Assembly: GCA_029204225.1 (NCBI GenBank) | Contig: CM055100.1 | Span: 67,305,395 to 67,369,394, forward strand | Source of the DNA: Diphasiastrum complanatum | Taxonomy: Eukaryota; Streptophyta; Lycopodiopsida; Lycopodiales; Lycopodiaceae | Direction of reading: 5' to 3' | Length of the DNA stretch: 64,000 nt | Notes under the pieces: model-generated | Database searches by the model: none | Seen by the model: the letters and a program-made list of their open reading frames with translations, nothing else | What the model was told of the DNA's origin: nothing | Position numbers and translations under genes: made by a program | In this document: in pieces, positions 1 through 10,708 of the stretch | Position numbering within the stretch: position 1 is the stretch's first letter | How the letters are laid out: every line of letters starts with the position of its first letter

Positions 1-48
1 TTGGCTGAGGTTTCTAGTGATAGCTCGAGTCGGCCGGGTCGGCTGATC

Positions 49-397
49 TGTAGCGCAGGCATCCCAAAGGGAGCCGGGAACCACGACTTAGCTTCCCAGC
101 CTTCAACTCTTGCCATCCAAACCCACTTGACATACAAGCAGCCAACTCGCCAACAACGATCAGACTTAACCAACTTGAAGTTCCGAAAACCAACATTGAG
201 ATCCAACCTGGCGCCATGCCAGATCGAGGGTCCCGATGTGGGTGACTTCCCTCCAAGCAAGCCACCCGACATACATTAAACTTAACCAACTCGAAGCTCC
301 GTTACAAATGAGTAACATCCATTCCAAGCAAGCGGTCTGACTTACATCAGACTTAACCAACTGAAAGCTTCGTCACGAGCGCTGGAAGCCAACCTGG
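49..397 (-). repeat. LARD left (3') LTR, outer segment
   Basis: Nearly identical to 9488-9836 of the right LTR. It stops at the copia insertion point, whose five-base duplication CCTGG is at 393-397 and 6259-6263. The uninterrupted sequence is seen in the right copy near 9830. Bases 1-48 are flanking DNA in which I see nothing. Confidence 0.85.
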
Positions 398-1050
398 TGT
401 GAAAAATTGTCAACTAGTAGTATTTTCCTAACTTGAGATTTTGTAGGCCTATGGCCAAATAAAAGTTAGAGATAGGTTCATACATGTATGTAGAGGCCCA
501 AAGTATGTGTACACTAATTTTGAGGTCACATTAATTAGAGGAGGTCGAGTGTGGAGCTCTTCTATTGGCTCATAATTTGGTGCATTCCTATTTGACCAAA
601 TTTCTAGGTATATGGGTGAATCCTATTGGACCCCAATTTTAGCCTATCATAAGACAAGTGGCCAAGAGGCACTATGGCTGCTATAAATAGCCATCTCCAC
701 GAGTATGTACACATCTCATTTTCATTCTATTGAATGAATGTTATGCTCTTTGAAGATCCATCTTCTTCTCTCTCACTTTTTTGTTCATATCTTGCATTCT
801 AGCCACTAGAATTGTGATTTCTTTGTTGCTATGGCTTCACACGTGTGAAATGCAGGTTGTAGGCTCTGAAGTACGGACAGGGACAGCAAGTTTCTGTTTG
901 TGGAAGCTTATGATCAGATTTTGATGTTTAGTTGATGTTTAGTATGCTTAACATCACAATTTCTATCATTTTTTCAATCTAGATGTGCATAACTTCCATG
1001 GCCAAGATCTTTATGAAACTTTAGCATCTTTTGGATCTGAGTTTTTCACA
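398..1050 (+). repeat. copia-1 5' LTR
   Basis: Begins TGTGAAAAATTG and ends TTTTTCACA, giving an inverted TGTGAAAAA/TTTTTCACA terminus. It has a TATA box at 682-689 and a palindrome TTCACACGTGTGAA at 836-849 downstream of it, in the likely transcribed part. Same length as, and apparently identical to, 5606-6258. Confidence 0.95.
682..689 (+). promoter_or_regulatory. TATA box of copia-1 LTR promoter
   Basis: TATAAATA in the middle of the LTR, where the U3 promoter of a plant copia element is expected. The same box recurs in the 3' LTR near 5890. Confidence 0.7.
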
Positions 1051-1062
1051 TGGTATCAGAGC
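1051..1062 (+). other. Primer binding site, initiator tRNA-Met
   Basis: TGGTATCAGAGC directly abuts the 5' LTR. It is the usual plant copia minus-strand primer site, complementary to the 3' end of initiator Met-tRNA. Bases 1063-1659 are the untranslated leader, with no gene seen. Confidence 0.9.
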
Positions 1063-1659
1063 ATTAGGCGGCCAAATGTGCAGGTTTTGCCAGATTTAGA
1101 AGAGATTTGTGGGCGAGTTTGCTTTTGTAGCATTCCAATCAAGTTTCTAGCTAAAAATCTTGTTGATTTATGTGTAGAAATTGGATCTTTGTGATCAAAA
1201 CATCATTTGTATGCATTTCAATTGAAGTAGGGCGAATTCCCTCTATACTTATCAGAATAAGGAGACAAAAATTGTTTTGGAAAGAGGGAGATGCAAGATC
1301 CAACAAGATCCTATTAGTTTTCCATTCTAGCATATAGTTTTTTGATTCAATTTCTTGCTTCTTCATGTCAAAAACTTCAAAATTGATGTAACCCTCTGAT
1401 TTTCAGTTTGCTGAATGATTCAAGAGTGTATTTCAATCTTAGGAGTGAGGGAAAAGCAAGTATATTGAGGTTTGGTCTTGGTTTGATCAAGAAATCATAA
1501 AACTAGTGGCTAAAATTGAGAAAAAAGTGAGGAAAAGAGAGAAAAAGTAAGGTTTTAGGTTCCAAATCTTTGTGATTTCTTCTTGTGTTTCATTTGTTGA
1601 TTCAAGAGAGTGCTTAGTGCATTGGAACAGGTCAAAGATCAGAGATCAATCATTGCAAC

Positions 1660-4600
1660 ATGGCTACAAATGGAGGCTACATGTTGGAAAGCAATGATAG
1701 GCTTACCTCCCTCAACTATTCTACTTGGAAAGTAAGGATGGAGTCTTTGCTTGAGATGAATGAGTTGATGGATATTGTTGTAGGTGTGGAGGAGAGACCT
1801 TTGGCACCTCAAGAACAATTGAGGTATGACAAGAGGGCAAAGAAAGCCCTTCACATGATCAAGATGAATGTGACAAATGAGCTTATCAAAGAGGTTGGTA
1901 AGTGCACATCATCTAGTGAAGCTTGGGAAGCCTTGAAGAAGGTTTATGAATCCAAGTCTACTTCTAGAGTGTTGACTTTAAGAAGGCAAATCTTTTCTTG
2001 TATGCAAAAGAAGAGTGAGAATGGACATGCTTTTGTTTTGAGAGTTAAAGCATTGAATGATGAGTTAGCATGCATTAATGATGGCATAAATAATGAGGAG
2101 CTTGTTCAAGTGATTCTCAATGGCTTGTTGGATGATCATGCTAATCTTGTTCAAAGTTATGCTATCCAAAAATGTTTACCAAGTGTTGGAGACTTGCAAG
2201 AGGTCTTGTTGGCTGAAGAATTCAGGTTGCAAACAAGAGTGGGAGCATCTTCTACATCTCAAGGAGGAGAAGAGGAGGCAATGTTCTCTAAAGGCAAGTT
2301 CAAGGGCAAAGGTAAAAGCAATTGGTCTAAAGGGCAAGACCAAGGTGAGCACTCTACTTTTGGCAAAAAGAAGGATAGATCTAAGCTAAAATGTTTCTAT
2401 TGTGGAGTCAAAGGGCATTTTGCTAGTGATTGTTTTAAGAAAAAGAGGGATCAAGGGGAAAAGCAAACCAATCTAACTATTGATGAGGGTGGGGATGAGC
2501 TTCTTTCAAATGATGCTTTTGTTATGTCATCTTGCTTGTTGGCTAATCATGGAGACATTGATCCTTGGTGGATTGATAGTGGAGCCACTTCTCATATGAC
2601 ATATCATAAAGAGTATTTTTCATCTTTAATGGCATTTGATGGTGATAGGAAGGTAATCTATACCGCAAATGATGGTGAGTGTGCAATCAAGGGGATTGGC
2701 ACAATTCCTATTTCACTTTCTACAAATAGGAATATAGAATTGAAAGATGTTTTGCTCATTCCATCCATTACCAAGAACTTACTTAGTGTAAGCCAAATGC
2801 TTGACAAAGGATTCAAAGTTGAGTTTGATGGTGATGCTTGCTTGATCAAAAAGGGGTGTAGTATCATTGCAAAAGGGAAAAGGCAAGGGAAATTGTTCAA
2901 GCTTGATGCATGTGTTGTTGCTAACCAAGTTGGATGCATGGCAAATGAACAAATGTCAATTCAAGAGGTATGGCATAAAAGGATGGGACATCTCAACTAC
3001 AAGGCCTTGGAGGTAATAGCCAAAAAGGAGGTAGTAAGGGGACTTCCCAAGTCTCTTACTTGCTTGAATCATGTTTGTGAAGAATGTGCTTTGTCTAAAT
3101 CACATAGATTGCCATATACTAGATCTATATCTAGATCTAAGATGCCTTTTTCTCTCTTGCATTCGGATATTCATGGTGTTACTACAATTAGCAATGGAGG
3201 TGCTAAGATGTATGTAACTTTCATTGATGATTTTAGTAGATTTTGTTGGGTTTATCTACTAAAGAGCAAGGATGAGGTGTTTGATGTGTTTGTCAAGTTC
3301 AAAGTTGCTATTGAGACTCAATTTACAACCAAAATCAAATGCTTGAGGAGCGACAATGGTGGTGAATACATTTCTAACAAATTCAAAGCCTTTTGCGATG
3401 AGCATGGGATCAAGAGGGAGTACACATGTCCAAGAACACCACAACAAAATGGAGTGGCCGAGAGGAAGAATAGAACCTTGTGTGAGAGTGCAAAGGCAAT
3501 GAGATTGAATGCTAATCTTCCTAAACCTTTTTGGAGTGATGCTTTGTTGTGTGCAAATTTCCTATGCAATAGATGGCCAAGTGTTGTATTGGAAGGAAAA
3601 ACCCCTTTTGAAGCTTTGTTTGGTACGAAGCCTAATGTCAAGTTTCTAAGAACTTTTGGATGCATTTGCTACTTCAACATTACTCTTGATGATAGAACTA
3701 AGGAGGATCCATCTTCAAGAAAGGGCATTTTTGTTGGTTATAGTGAAGTAAGCAAAGCATATAGGATTTATGTTCCTTCAATCAAGAAAGTGTTCACAAG
3801 TAGGGATGTCATTTTTGATGAAAGTAACATTCCAAAAGTTGTTTCAAGTGATGATGGTGTTGTTGCAACTAATGTGCTTGATGACAATGGAGTTGATGAC
3901 ACATTGGATGTGGATGTTGAAGAAGCCTCTTCAAGTCAAATTCCAAGGAGAACTCCAAGGCATAAAGTGAAACCCTCAAGGCTCACTTATGATGGCAAAG
4001 GTAAGCAAGTGGTGGATGGATCCAACTATGCTTTCCTAACTTCTTTTGATGTACCTTCATGTGTAGATGAAGCAAGGCAAAAAGAGGAATGGATCCAAGC
4101 AATGGATCTTGAGTTTGAAGCACTTATGAAGAACAACACATGGAGATTGGTGGAGCTTCCAAAGGGCAAAAGTGCAATTGGATGCAAATGGATCTTCAAG
4201 GTAAAGACAAATCAAGATGGATCTATCAACAAGTTGAAGGCAAGGTTAGTGGCTAAAGGTTATGCTCAAGAGCATGGCATTGACTATGAGGAAACCTTTG
4301 CACCCGTGGCAAAGATGGTGAGCATAAGAGTAATCATTTCCCTTGCAACTCTTTATGGATGGGATCTTTGGCAATTAGACATTTCTAATGCTTTCTTGAA
4401 TGGTGATCTTGAAGAGGAAGTCTACATGGAGCAACCCGAGAGCTATGTTTCTCATAGCAAGCCTAATCATGTGTGTTTTCTACAAAAAAGTTTGTATGGT
4501 CTTAAGCAAGCACCAAGGAGTTGGTATGCTAGGCTTAACTCTTTTCTACTTTCTCAAAACTTCACTATGAGTGAGTATGATCATTCACTTTACTTTAGAA

Positions 4601-5610
4601 TTAGTGCTAATGATGTTACAATCCTTCTAATTTATGTGGATGACATTATTTTAAGTGGAGGGAACAAGGAAGATATAGAAGATATCAAGAAAGCACTAAA
4701 AAAGGAATTTGAAGTGCATGATCTTGGTCTTTTGAGCTATATCTTAGGAATAGAAGTAATTAGAACTTCTCAAATCACTTTTATTTCACAAGAGAAGTAT
4801 GCTATTTCTATTCTCAATAGATTTCATATGGTAGATGCAAATCCTATTGATACACCTATGGAATCACATGTAAAGCTAACTATAAGAGGTAATGAAAGAT
4901 CCTTCGAGGACATTACTCTCTATAGGAAGCTAATAGGTTCTCTTATATATCTAACCATCACAAGACCTGATTTATCTTATTGTGTTGGTAGATTAAGCCA
5001 ATTCATGCAAGATCCTAGCATAGAACATTGGAAACTAGGAAAGAGGATCTTGAGATACATCTCGGGAACAAAAGATTTTGGCATTGTTTATAGAGGCTCA
5101 TCACCTAACTTATTTGGTTTTTCAGATTCAGATTTTGCAGGAGACCTTATGGATAGAAAATCCATAAATGCACATGCTATTTTCATAGGTGATGGAGCTA
5201 TCTCATGGATGTCGAAGAAACAAGCAACTATATCACTTTCTTCTAGTGAGGCCGAGTACAAAGCTTTGACATCATGCACAAAGGAGATGGTGTGGATCAA
5301 GAGGATGATTATGGAGCTTCATTTGCTGGATTTTTCAGAGAGTCCAATCATCTTTTGTGACAACCTTTCAGCCCAAAGTCTAGCAAGCAATCCGGTTTTC
5401 CATGCAAGGAGCAAACATATCGAGGTGGCTTACCATTTTGTGAGAGAACAAGTGTTGGCAAAAGAGATCAAGCTTGAACATGTCCCATCAAAGGAATGTG
5501 TGGCTGATATCTTTACCAAAGCATTGGGAAAGGACTTATTTTTCAAGCATAGAACAAGTCTTGGTGTACTTTCTAAATCTATGCTAAAACTAGTTGAAGA
5601 GGGAGTGTGA
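1660..5610 (+). CDS. copia-1 Gag-Pol polyprotein, intact
   Basis: 1316 residues with no break. The Gag part opens with the LNYSTWKVRMESLL block typical of this copia lineage. A CCHC knuckle (CFYCGVKGHFASDC) is near residue 244 and the aspartic protease motif WWIDSGATSHM near 304. The GAG-pre-integrase HKRMGHLN is near 440. Integrase acidic residues are in HSDIHG (about 502), LRSDNGGEY (about 562) and the NGVAERKNRTL block (about 599). The reverse transcriptase box YVDDIILSG is near 990, and RNase H FSDSDFAGD near 1154. The frame closes with a TGA that is already inside the 3' LTR (GGAG then TGTGA), as in many copia elements. The polyprotein would form virus-like particles, copy the RNA and integrate the DNA. 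The start was chosen because ATGGCTACAAATGG matches the start of the second copia at 50980. Confidence 0.95.
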   Translation: MATNGGYMLESNDRLTSLNYSTWKVRMESLLEMNELMDIVVGVEERPLAPQEQLRYDKRAKKALHMIKMNVTNELIKEVGKCTSSSEAWEALKKVYESKSTSRVLTLRRQIFSCMQKKSENGHAFVLRVKALNDELACINDGINNEELVQVILNGLLDDHANLVQSYAIQKCLPSVGDLQEVLLAEEFRLQTRVGASSTSQGGEEEAMFSKGKFKGKGKSNWSKGQDQGEHSTFGKKKDRSKLKCFYCGVKGHFASDCFKKKRDQGEKQTNLTIDEGGDELLSNDAFVMSSCLLANHGDIDPWWIDSGATSHMTYHKEYFSSLMAFDGDRKVIYTANDGECAIKGIGTIPISLSTNRNIELKDVLLIPSITKNLLSVSQMLDKGFKVEFDGDACLIKKGCSIIAKGKRQGKLFKLDACVVANQVGCMANEQMSIQEVWHKRMGHLNYKALEVIAKKEVVRGLPKSLTCLNHVCEECALSKSHRLPYTRSISRSKMPFSLLHSDIHGVTTISNGGAKMYVTFIDDFSRFCWVYLLKSKDEVFDVFVKFKVAIETQFTTKIKCLRSDNGGEYISNKFKAFCDEHGIKREYTCPRTPQQNGVAERKNRTLCESAKAMRLNANLPKPFWSDALLCANFLCNRWPSVVLEGKTPFEALFGTKPNVKFLRTFGCICYFNITLDDRTKEDPSSRKGIFVGYSEVSKAYRIYVPSIKKVFTSRDVIFDESNIPKVVSSDDGVVATNVLDDNGVDDTLDVDVEEASSSQIPRRTPRHKVKPSRLTYDGKGKQVVDGSNYAFLTSFDVPSCVDEARQKEEWIQAMDLEFEALMKNNTWRLVELPKGKSAIGCKWIFKVKTNQDGSINKLKARLVAKGYAQEHGIDYEETFAPVAKMVSIRVIISLATLYGWDLWQLDISNAFLNGDLEEEVYMEQPESYVSHSKPNHVCFLQKSLYGLKQAPRSWYARLNSFLLSQNFTMSEYDHSLYFRISANDVTILLIYVDDIILSGGNKEDIEDIKKALKKEFEVHDLGLLSYILGIEVIRTSQITFISQEKYAISILNRFHMVDANPIDTPMESHVKLTIRGNERSFEDITLYRKLIGSLIYLTITRPDLSYCVGRLSQFMQDPSIEHWKLGKRILRYISGTKDFGIVYRGSSPNLFGFSDSDFAGDLMDRKSINAHAIFIGDGAISWMSKKQATISLSSSEAEYKALTSCTKEMVWIKRMIMELHLLDFSESPIIFCDNLSAQSLASNPVFHARSKHIEVAYHFVREQVLAKEIKLEHVPSKECVADIFTKALGKDLFFKHRTSLGVLSKSMLKLVEEGV
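5596..5605 (+). other. Polypurine tract of copia-1
   Basis: GAAGAGGGAG immediately precedes the 3' LTR. This is the expected plus-strand primer, and it overlaps the last codons of pol. Confidence 0.85.
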
Positions 5611-6258
5611 AAAATTGTCAACTAGTAGTATTTTCCTAACTTGAGATTTTGTAGGCCTATGGCCAAATAAAAGTTAGAGATAGGTTCATACATGTATGTA
5701 GAGGCCCAAAGTATGTGTACACTAATTTTGAGGTCACATTAATTAGAGGAGGTCGAGTGTGGAGCTCTTCTATTGGCTCATAATTTGGTGCATTCCTATT
5801 TGACCAAATTTCTAGGTATATGGGTGAATCCTATTGGACCCCAATTTTAGCCTATCATAAGACAAGTGGCCAAGAGGCACTATGGCTGCTATAAATAGCC
5901 ATCTCCACGAGTATGTACACATCTCATTTTCATTCTATTGAATGAATGTTATGCTCTTTGAAGATCCATCTTCTTCTCTCTCACTTTTTTGTTCATATCT
6001 TGCATTCTAGCCACTAGAATTGTGATTTCTTTGTTGCTATGGCTTCACACGTGTGAAATGCAGGTTGTAGGCTCTGAAGTACGGACAGGGACAGCAAGTT
6101 TCTGTTTGTGGAAGCTTATGATCAGATTTTGATGTTTAGTTGATGTTTAGTATGCTTAACATCACAATTTCTATCATTTTTTCAATCTAGATGTGCATAA
6201 CTTCCATGGCCAAGATCTTTATGAAACTTTAGCATCTTTTGGATCTGAGTTTTTCACA
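5606..6258 (+). repeat. copia-1 3' LTR
   Basis: 653 bp, apparently identical to 398-1050. It is followed by the duplicated CCTGG and then by the resumed LARD LTR. Confidence 0.95.
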
Positions 6259-7147
6259 CCTGGCGCCATGCCAGACTGGATAGCCATAAACAGGTATCTT
6301 CCACCCAAGCAAGCCATCCAACTCAGCCGACAGGTTAGAGCCCGTTCCCCAAGAGCTTAACCCATTCACGTTCATGCAAGGAACACTCAGAACCACAAGC
6401 CGCAACAGATATGGAAACAACCAGTTCCTAGACCAAATGGTCCCGACAGCATACCACTGGCGCCACGGACCGAATGGTCCCGACGGCATACCGCTGGCGT
6501 CCCGGGATACGACCCTCAGCTATGTGCCAACTTAAAAATTTGGAAGCGGCCTTACAACTGGCGCTTTTACCGAACACTGAAACCCAGAAGGTAATCAGAG
6601 TCAGTTTGAGAAAAATCCCACTTTATTGATAAATCTGAGAAGGTTACATTTCAAGAGTGTGACCGACCCTAGTCTCCGGGGCGCTAGCATGCAAGGCGAG
6701 AGCCATGACAACATTCCAGCAAGGGAGGCTGAGACTTGGTTGGAGCTCGCCCTGAGTCGCAACCCGCACTCCCCTATAGTATTGGTGTGATTCGGCACCC
6801 CCCTCATACCAAGTGCTCTACCCAAGCTGGTAAAGCACGTTTTTCTCTCTCTAGGACTTTCTCTTTCTAGAAAGTCATTTTCTCTCTCTAGATTTTATTG
6901 ATCCCCAGGCTTCCTTTAATCATGCCTAGATCGTGTGAGGTGATTGCACATCGATCTGAGCTCTCTGGACTCCGCTAGAACCGATCAAAGATTTTCAGCC
7001 ATAGGAACTTGGCGCCGGCTGGATTTTGGTTACAGTGGCGCCGGGAGCGATGCCGGCGCCGTTGGCACCGGGAGCAGCAGGGGCGCTGCTGGCGCCGGGG
7101 ACATAGTTGGCACCGGAAGTAAAGCTTGTAAAGGTAGCTTTACAACA
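6259..7147 (-). repeat. LARD left (3') LTR, inner segment
   Basis: Continues the LTR after the copia-1 insertion and matches 9833-10703. Near 7010-7110 it carries a short GC-rich minisatellite of GGCGCCGGG-type units that differs in copy number from the right LTR. This explains most of the difference in length (about 1233 against 1216 bp). The short open frames here are not genes. Confidence 0.85.
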
Positions 7148-7161
7148 ACCACCCCACCTTT
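7148..7161 (-). other. Polypurine tract of LARD element
   Basis: On the minus strand this reads AAAGGTGGGGTGGT and abuts the 3' LTR, whose minus-strand start is TGTTGTAAAG. Confidence 0.7.
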
Positions 7162-9472
7162 ATAAAATTTGATGTCCTCATCAGATGTCAGATTAAAGTA
7201 AAGTTGTCTCCCAATCAAAATAACTATACATTTAAGCTACTTGGCACAGTACTCAATTTACTGGCCACTTTTTATTAACATTGAAGCTGGCACACCACAA
7301 GTCGGAGGCTCAACTCTTTGTACTGAAAGATTACATAACTTGAAAATATGTATCTTTGTCTGGGAAAAGCGTAGATTTGATATCGCTTTCGTAAAACCCA
7401 AAAACCTTATTAACTGGTGACAGAGAACCTTTCTTTGAAATGTTCGCCCCTGTCGCTTCTGACTTTCGACTTTGGAACTCCTTTGAGCTCCTGATTTGTC
7501 CTTGATGCACTTTGTGTTGAGCTCCCTTAGCTCCAGATATGTTCAGTTTCGCACAAGTATCATGGCTCCCTAAGCCAAAGGATTTATCGTGTGATTGCCC
7601 ACTTTATGGTCCACTCTGTGCCTTGTTGCTTCTGCACCTTGATTTCTCTCCTTGTCCCAGCCTGATCTTGATACTTTTCCATCTTGGCTCTTTAAGGTAG
7701 GCAAAGATTGAGTACTCCGCAATGCACCTCTCACTTAGCTTGAAGTAGCTCTTTGAATCAGCCCAAATGTAACCATTGACCTCGTGGAAAGCCAAAGGGT
7801 CGCACCAGTTTGATCCGCATCCGAACTATCTCTTCGCGTTTGTTTGAAGCACCATGTCCATCGCGCAAAACTTGACTTTCACAATTCCATCACTGGTCAG
7901 TTGCCTCACAGTCAAAACAAGAAGTGTACATCGAGCTTGGCTTCAAGTAGCTCTCTTTGAATCAGACACATGCACCCAGAGTTTGCACTAGTCCGATCTC
8001 AACGCGAACTGTCCCTTAGCGTCCATTCGAAATACCAAGTCTCTCATGCAAGACTCAACTTTCACAGTTCCTTCATTGATCAGCTGCCTTACACGTAACA
8101 CAAACCAGCGTACTCATATGTTTCCTCATCATTGCTGGTCCAGAGAAAGCCTATAACAAACTTTCCTTTCCACAACAAAAACTTGTCAACTTATTAGGTC
8201 CAAAGTTCGCCAGTCTCCTCGTGTGAGTATGGCTAGGTCACTTTGAATTTGCCCCCATTTTGATTAACTTTCTTTCAAAATTTGCCCCAAGAGAGAGGTG
8301 TGTGTGATAGTTCCCCTCCACTTATAAAATCAGCTGATCGGACTTAGAGTAGAGTTCTTCGGACAAAAAGCCTTTCCAACACTTTGCTTCCCATTTGCTA
8401 GATTATGGCTCGATCCAACTTGTTGCCAATCTCTGAAGAGGATCCTAGTCTTTCCCCTTTGAGGAAAAACCCAACTGATACTGGATATCACCCATGCTCA
8501 GTGAGTTTCAGTTCCGAAGGTGGCCGTCCCAAAATGAAGACCAACTGCTCCATAGAAGATCTCCCCTGAAATTGCCCTTTCCAACTTTTGACTTCCTGCT
8601 TGCGTCTGGTGGGCGTTGTCACAAATGAAACTAACCCAAGAAACAGGCTAGCCATCCATCCTTTGCAAACATTGAGTCGTTTCGTTGTCGTTCACGTGCG
8701 AGTACTTGAACTGCAAATCCGCCCCACAGATTCTGTAGTCCTCTTTGTTTGATGGTATCAGCCTTCAAAAGAAAAGGTTCCTTCTCGAGCCATCAGCTCC
8801 TTGTATCACAAGCAATCATGCAAACCAAGCAAAGCACGAGTACTAAGAATCACCACGAATACATACAAGTAAGACACTCAGGCATGTTTACTAACAAGTA
8901 ACAAAGACAAGGTCCCCCTTTGAGATGTTCCTGCCAACGGACCTTTGCCTGACCACGCCCATACAAATCGATCACGGAATCAGCCCACATAGGACACCCT
9001 TCCAACTATCCGTGCTTTCACCATTAAGCAGCACATTGCCTCAATCACGCCCCACCACTTTTTGGTCGATAGCCCTTATAGCTAAATGATCGGCATCTAT
9101 CCCGCACCGGCAGCTAACCACCCGTGCTTTACACCCGAATTTGAGCAGCATCTCTGTATCAATGGTTAACCCGTACAGTTCGAATATGTTGCCCCGCACC
9201 CCATAAGGTACAGAGCATGCTTTCACCTCCCTAGGCAGCACTTTGCCTCATCCGTCCTACGTGCAGACAGCGCCAGGCCCGAACCGCGAGAACTGACCGT
9301 GCTTACACCTCAAGGGCAGTAGCTTGACTCATCAAGTCCCCCGTTCTGCCGAGCACCCCGACCGTGGACGCACCCGTGCTTACACTGTGGGCAGCACCTT
9401 GCACAATAGTTGTCTTGATGAACCCCAAACCGTGGCCATTTCCGTGAGATCCGCATAGCTGACCGGCCAGTC
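7162..9472 (-). other. Non-coding core of LARD element
   Basis: About 2.3 kb with no frame that resembles Gag, protease, integrase or RT on either strand. The longest open frames are below about 70 codons. It may hold packaging and dimerisation signals, but none can be read directly. Confidence 0.6.
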
Positions 9473-9485
9473 GGCTCTGATACCA
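9473..9485 (-). other. Primer binding site of LARD element
   Basis: GGCTCTGATACCA on +, that is TGGTATCAGAGCC on the minus strand. It lies two bases inside the right LTR, so the right LTR is the 5' LTR. The same tRNA-Met site is used by the copia elements here. Confidence 0.85.
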
Positions 9486-9487
9486 CA

Positions 9488-10703
9488 TGTAGCGCAGGCA
9501 TCCCAAAGGGAGCCGGGAACCACGACTTAGCTTCCCAGCCTTCAACTCTTGCCATCCAAACCCACTTGACATACAAGCAGCCAACTCGCCAACAATGATC
9601 AGACTTAACCAACTTGAAGTTCCGAAAACCAACATTGAGATCCCACCTGGCGCCATGCCGGATCGGGGGTCCCGATGTGGGTGACCTCCCTCCAAGCAAG
9701 CTGCCCGACATACATCAAACTTAACCAACTCAAAGCTTCGTTACAAACAAGTAACATCCATTCCAAGCAAGCGGTCTGACTTACATCAGACTGAACCAAC
9801 TGAAAGCTTCGTCACGAGTGCTGGAAGCCAATCTGGCGCCACGCCAGACTGGATAGCCATAAACAGGTAACTTCCACCCAAGCAAGCCATCCAACTCAGC
9901 CGACAGGTTAGAGCCCGTTCCCCAAGAGCTTAACCCATTCACGTTCATGCAAGGAACACTCAGAACCACAAGCCGCGACAGATATGGAAACAACCAGTTC
10001 CTGGACCAAATGGTCCTGACAGCATACCGCTGGCGCCATGGACCGAATGGTCCCGACGGCATACCGCTGGCGTCTCGGGATATGACCCTCAGCTATGTGC
10101 CAACTTAAAAATTTGGAAACGGCCTTACAACTGGCGCTTTTACCGAACACTGAAACCCAGAAGGTAATCAGAGTCAGTTTGAGGAAAATCCCACTTTATT
10201 GATAAATCTGAGAAGGTTACATTTCAAGTGTGTGACCGACCCTAGTCTCCGGGGCGCTAGCATGCCAAGGTGAGAGCCATGACAACATTCCAGCAAGGGA
10301 GGCTGAGACTTGGTTGGAGCTCGCCCTGAGTCGCAACCCGCACTCCCCTATAGTATTGGTGTGATTCGGCACCCCCCTCATACCAAGCACTCTACCCAAG
10401 CTGGTAAAGCACGTTTTTCTCTCTCTAGGACTTTCTCTATCTAGAAAGTCATTTTCTCTCTCTAGATTTTATTGATCCCCTGGCTTCCTTTAATCATGCC
10501 TAGATCGTGTGAGGTGATTGCACATCGATCTGAGCTCTCTGGACTCCGCTAGAACCGATCAAAGATTTTCAGCTATAGGAACTTGGCGCCAGCTGGTTTT
10601 TGGTTACAGTGGCACCGGGAGCAGCAGGGGCGCTGCTGGCGCCGGGGACATAGTTGGCGCCGATGGCGCCGGAAGTAAAGCTTGTAAAGGTAGCTTTACA
10701 ACA
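9488..10703 (-). repeat. LARD right (5') LTR, uninterrupted
   Basis: 1216 bp, TG..CA ends, followed by the TGATC duplication at 10704-10708. It shows the empty state of the site where copia-1 entered the other LTR. Confidence 0.9.
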
Positions 10704-10708
10704 TGATC

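Larger units (their letters stand above)
398..6258 (+). mobile_element. Full-length, very young Ty1/copia retrotransposon (copia-1)
   Basis: It has two 653-bp LTRs (398-1050, 5606-6258), a tRNA-Met primer site right after the first, one long Gag-Pol frame and a purine tract right before the second. CCTGG flanks it on both sides as target duplication. Read base against base by eye, the LTRs show no difference, so the insertion is recent. Domain order protease-integrase-RT-RNase H is that of Ty1/copia. All the motifs needed for movement look present, so it may still be active. It landed inside the left LTR of the LARD element. Confidence 0.95.
49..10703 (-). mobile_element. Non-autonomous LTR retrotransposon (LARD-like), split by copia insertion
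   Basis: Two direct copies of a 1.2-kb sequence (49-397 continued at 6259-7147, and 9488-10703) flank a 2.3-kb core. On + both copies begin TGTAGCGC and end TTTACAACA, the TG..CA ends of LTRs. The outer flanks carry the same five bases, TGATC (44-48 and 10704-10708), a target-site duplication. A tRNA-Met primer site (complement at 9473-9485) and a purine tract (complement at 7148-7161) sit at the inner LTR borders and show that the element reads on the minus strand. No open frame in the core resembles gag or pol, so it would depend on proteins from another element. The left LTR was later hit by a copia element. Confidence 0.85.

Noticed and set aside
6601-6825. Minus-strand open frame, nearly repeated at 10217-10399
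   Set aside because: It is part of the LARD LTR and recurs only because the LTR is duplicated; no protein motif.
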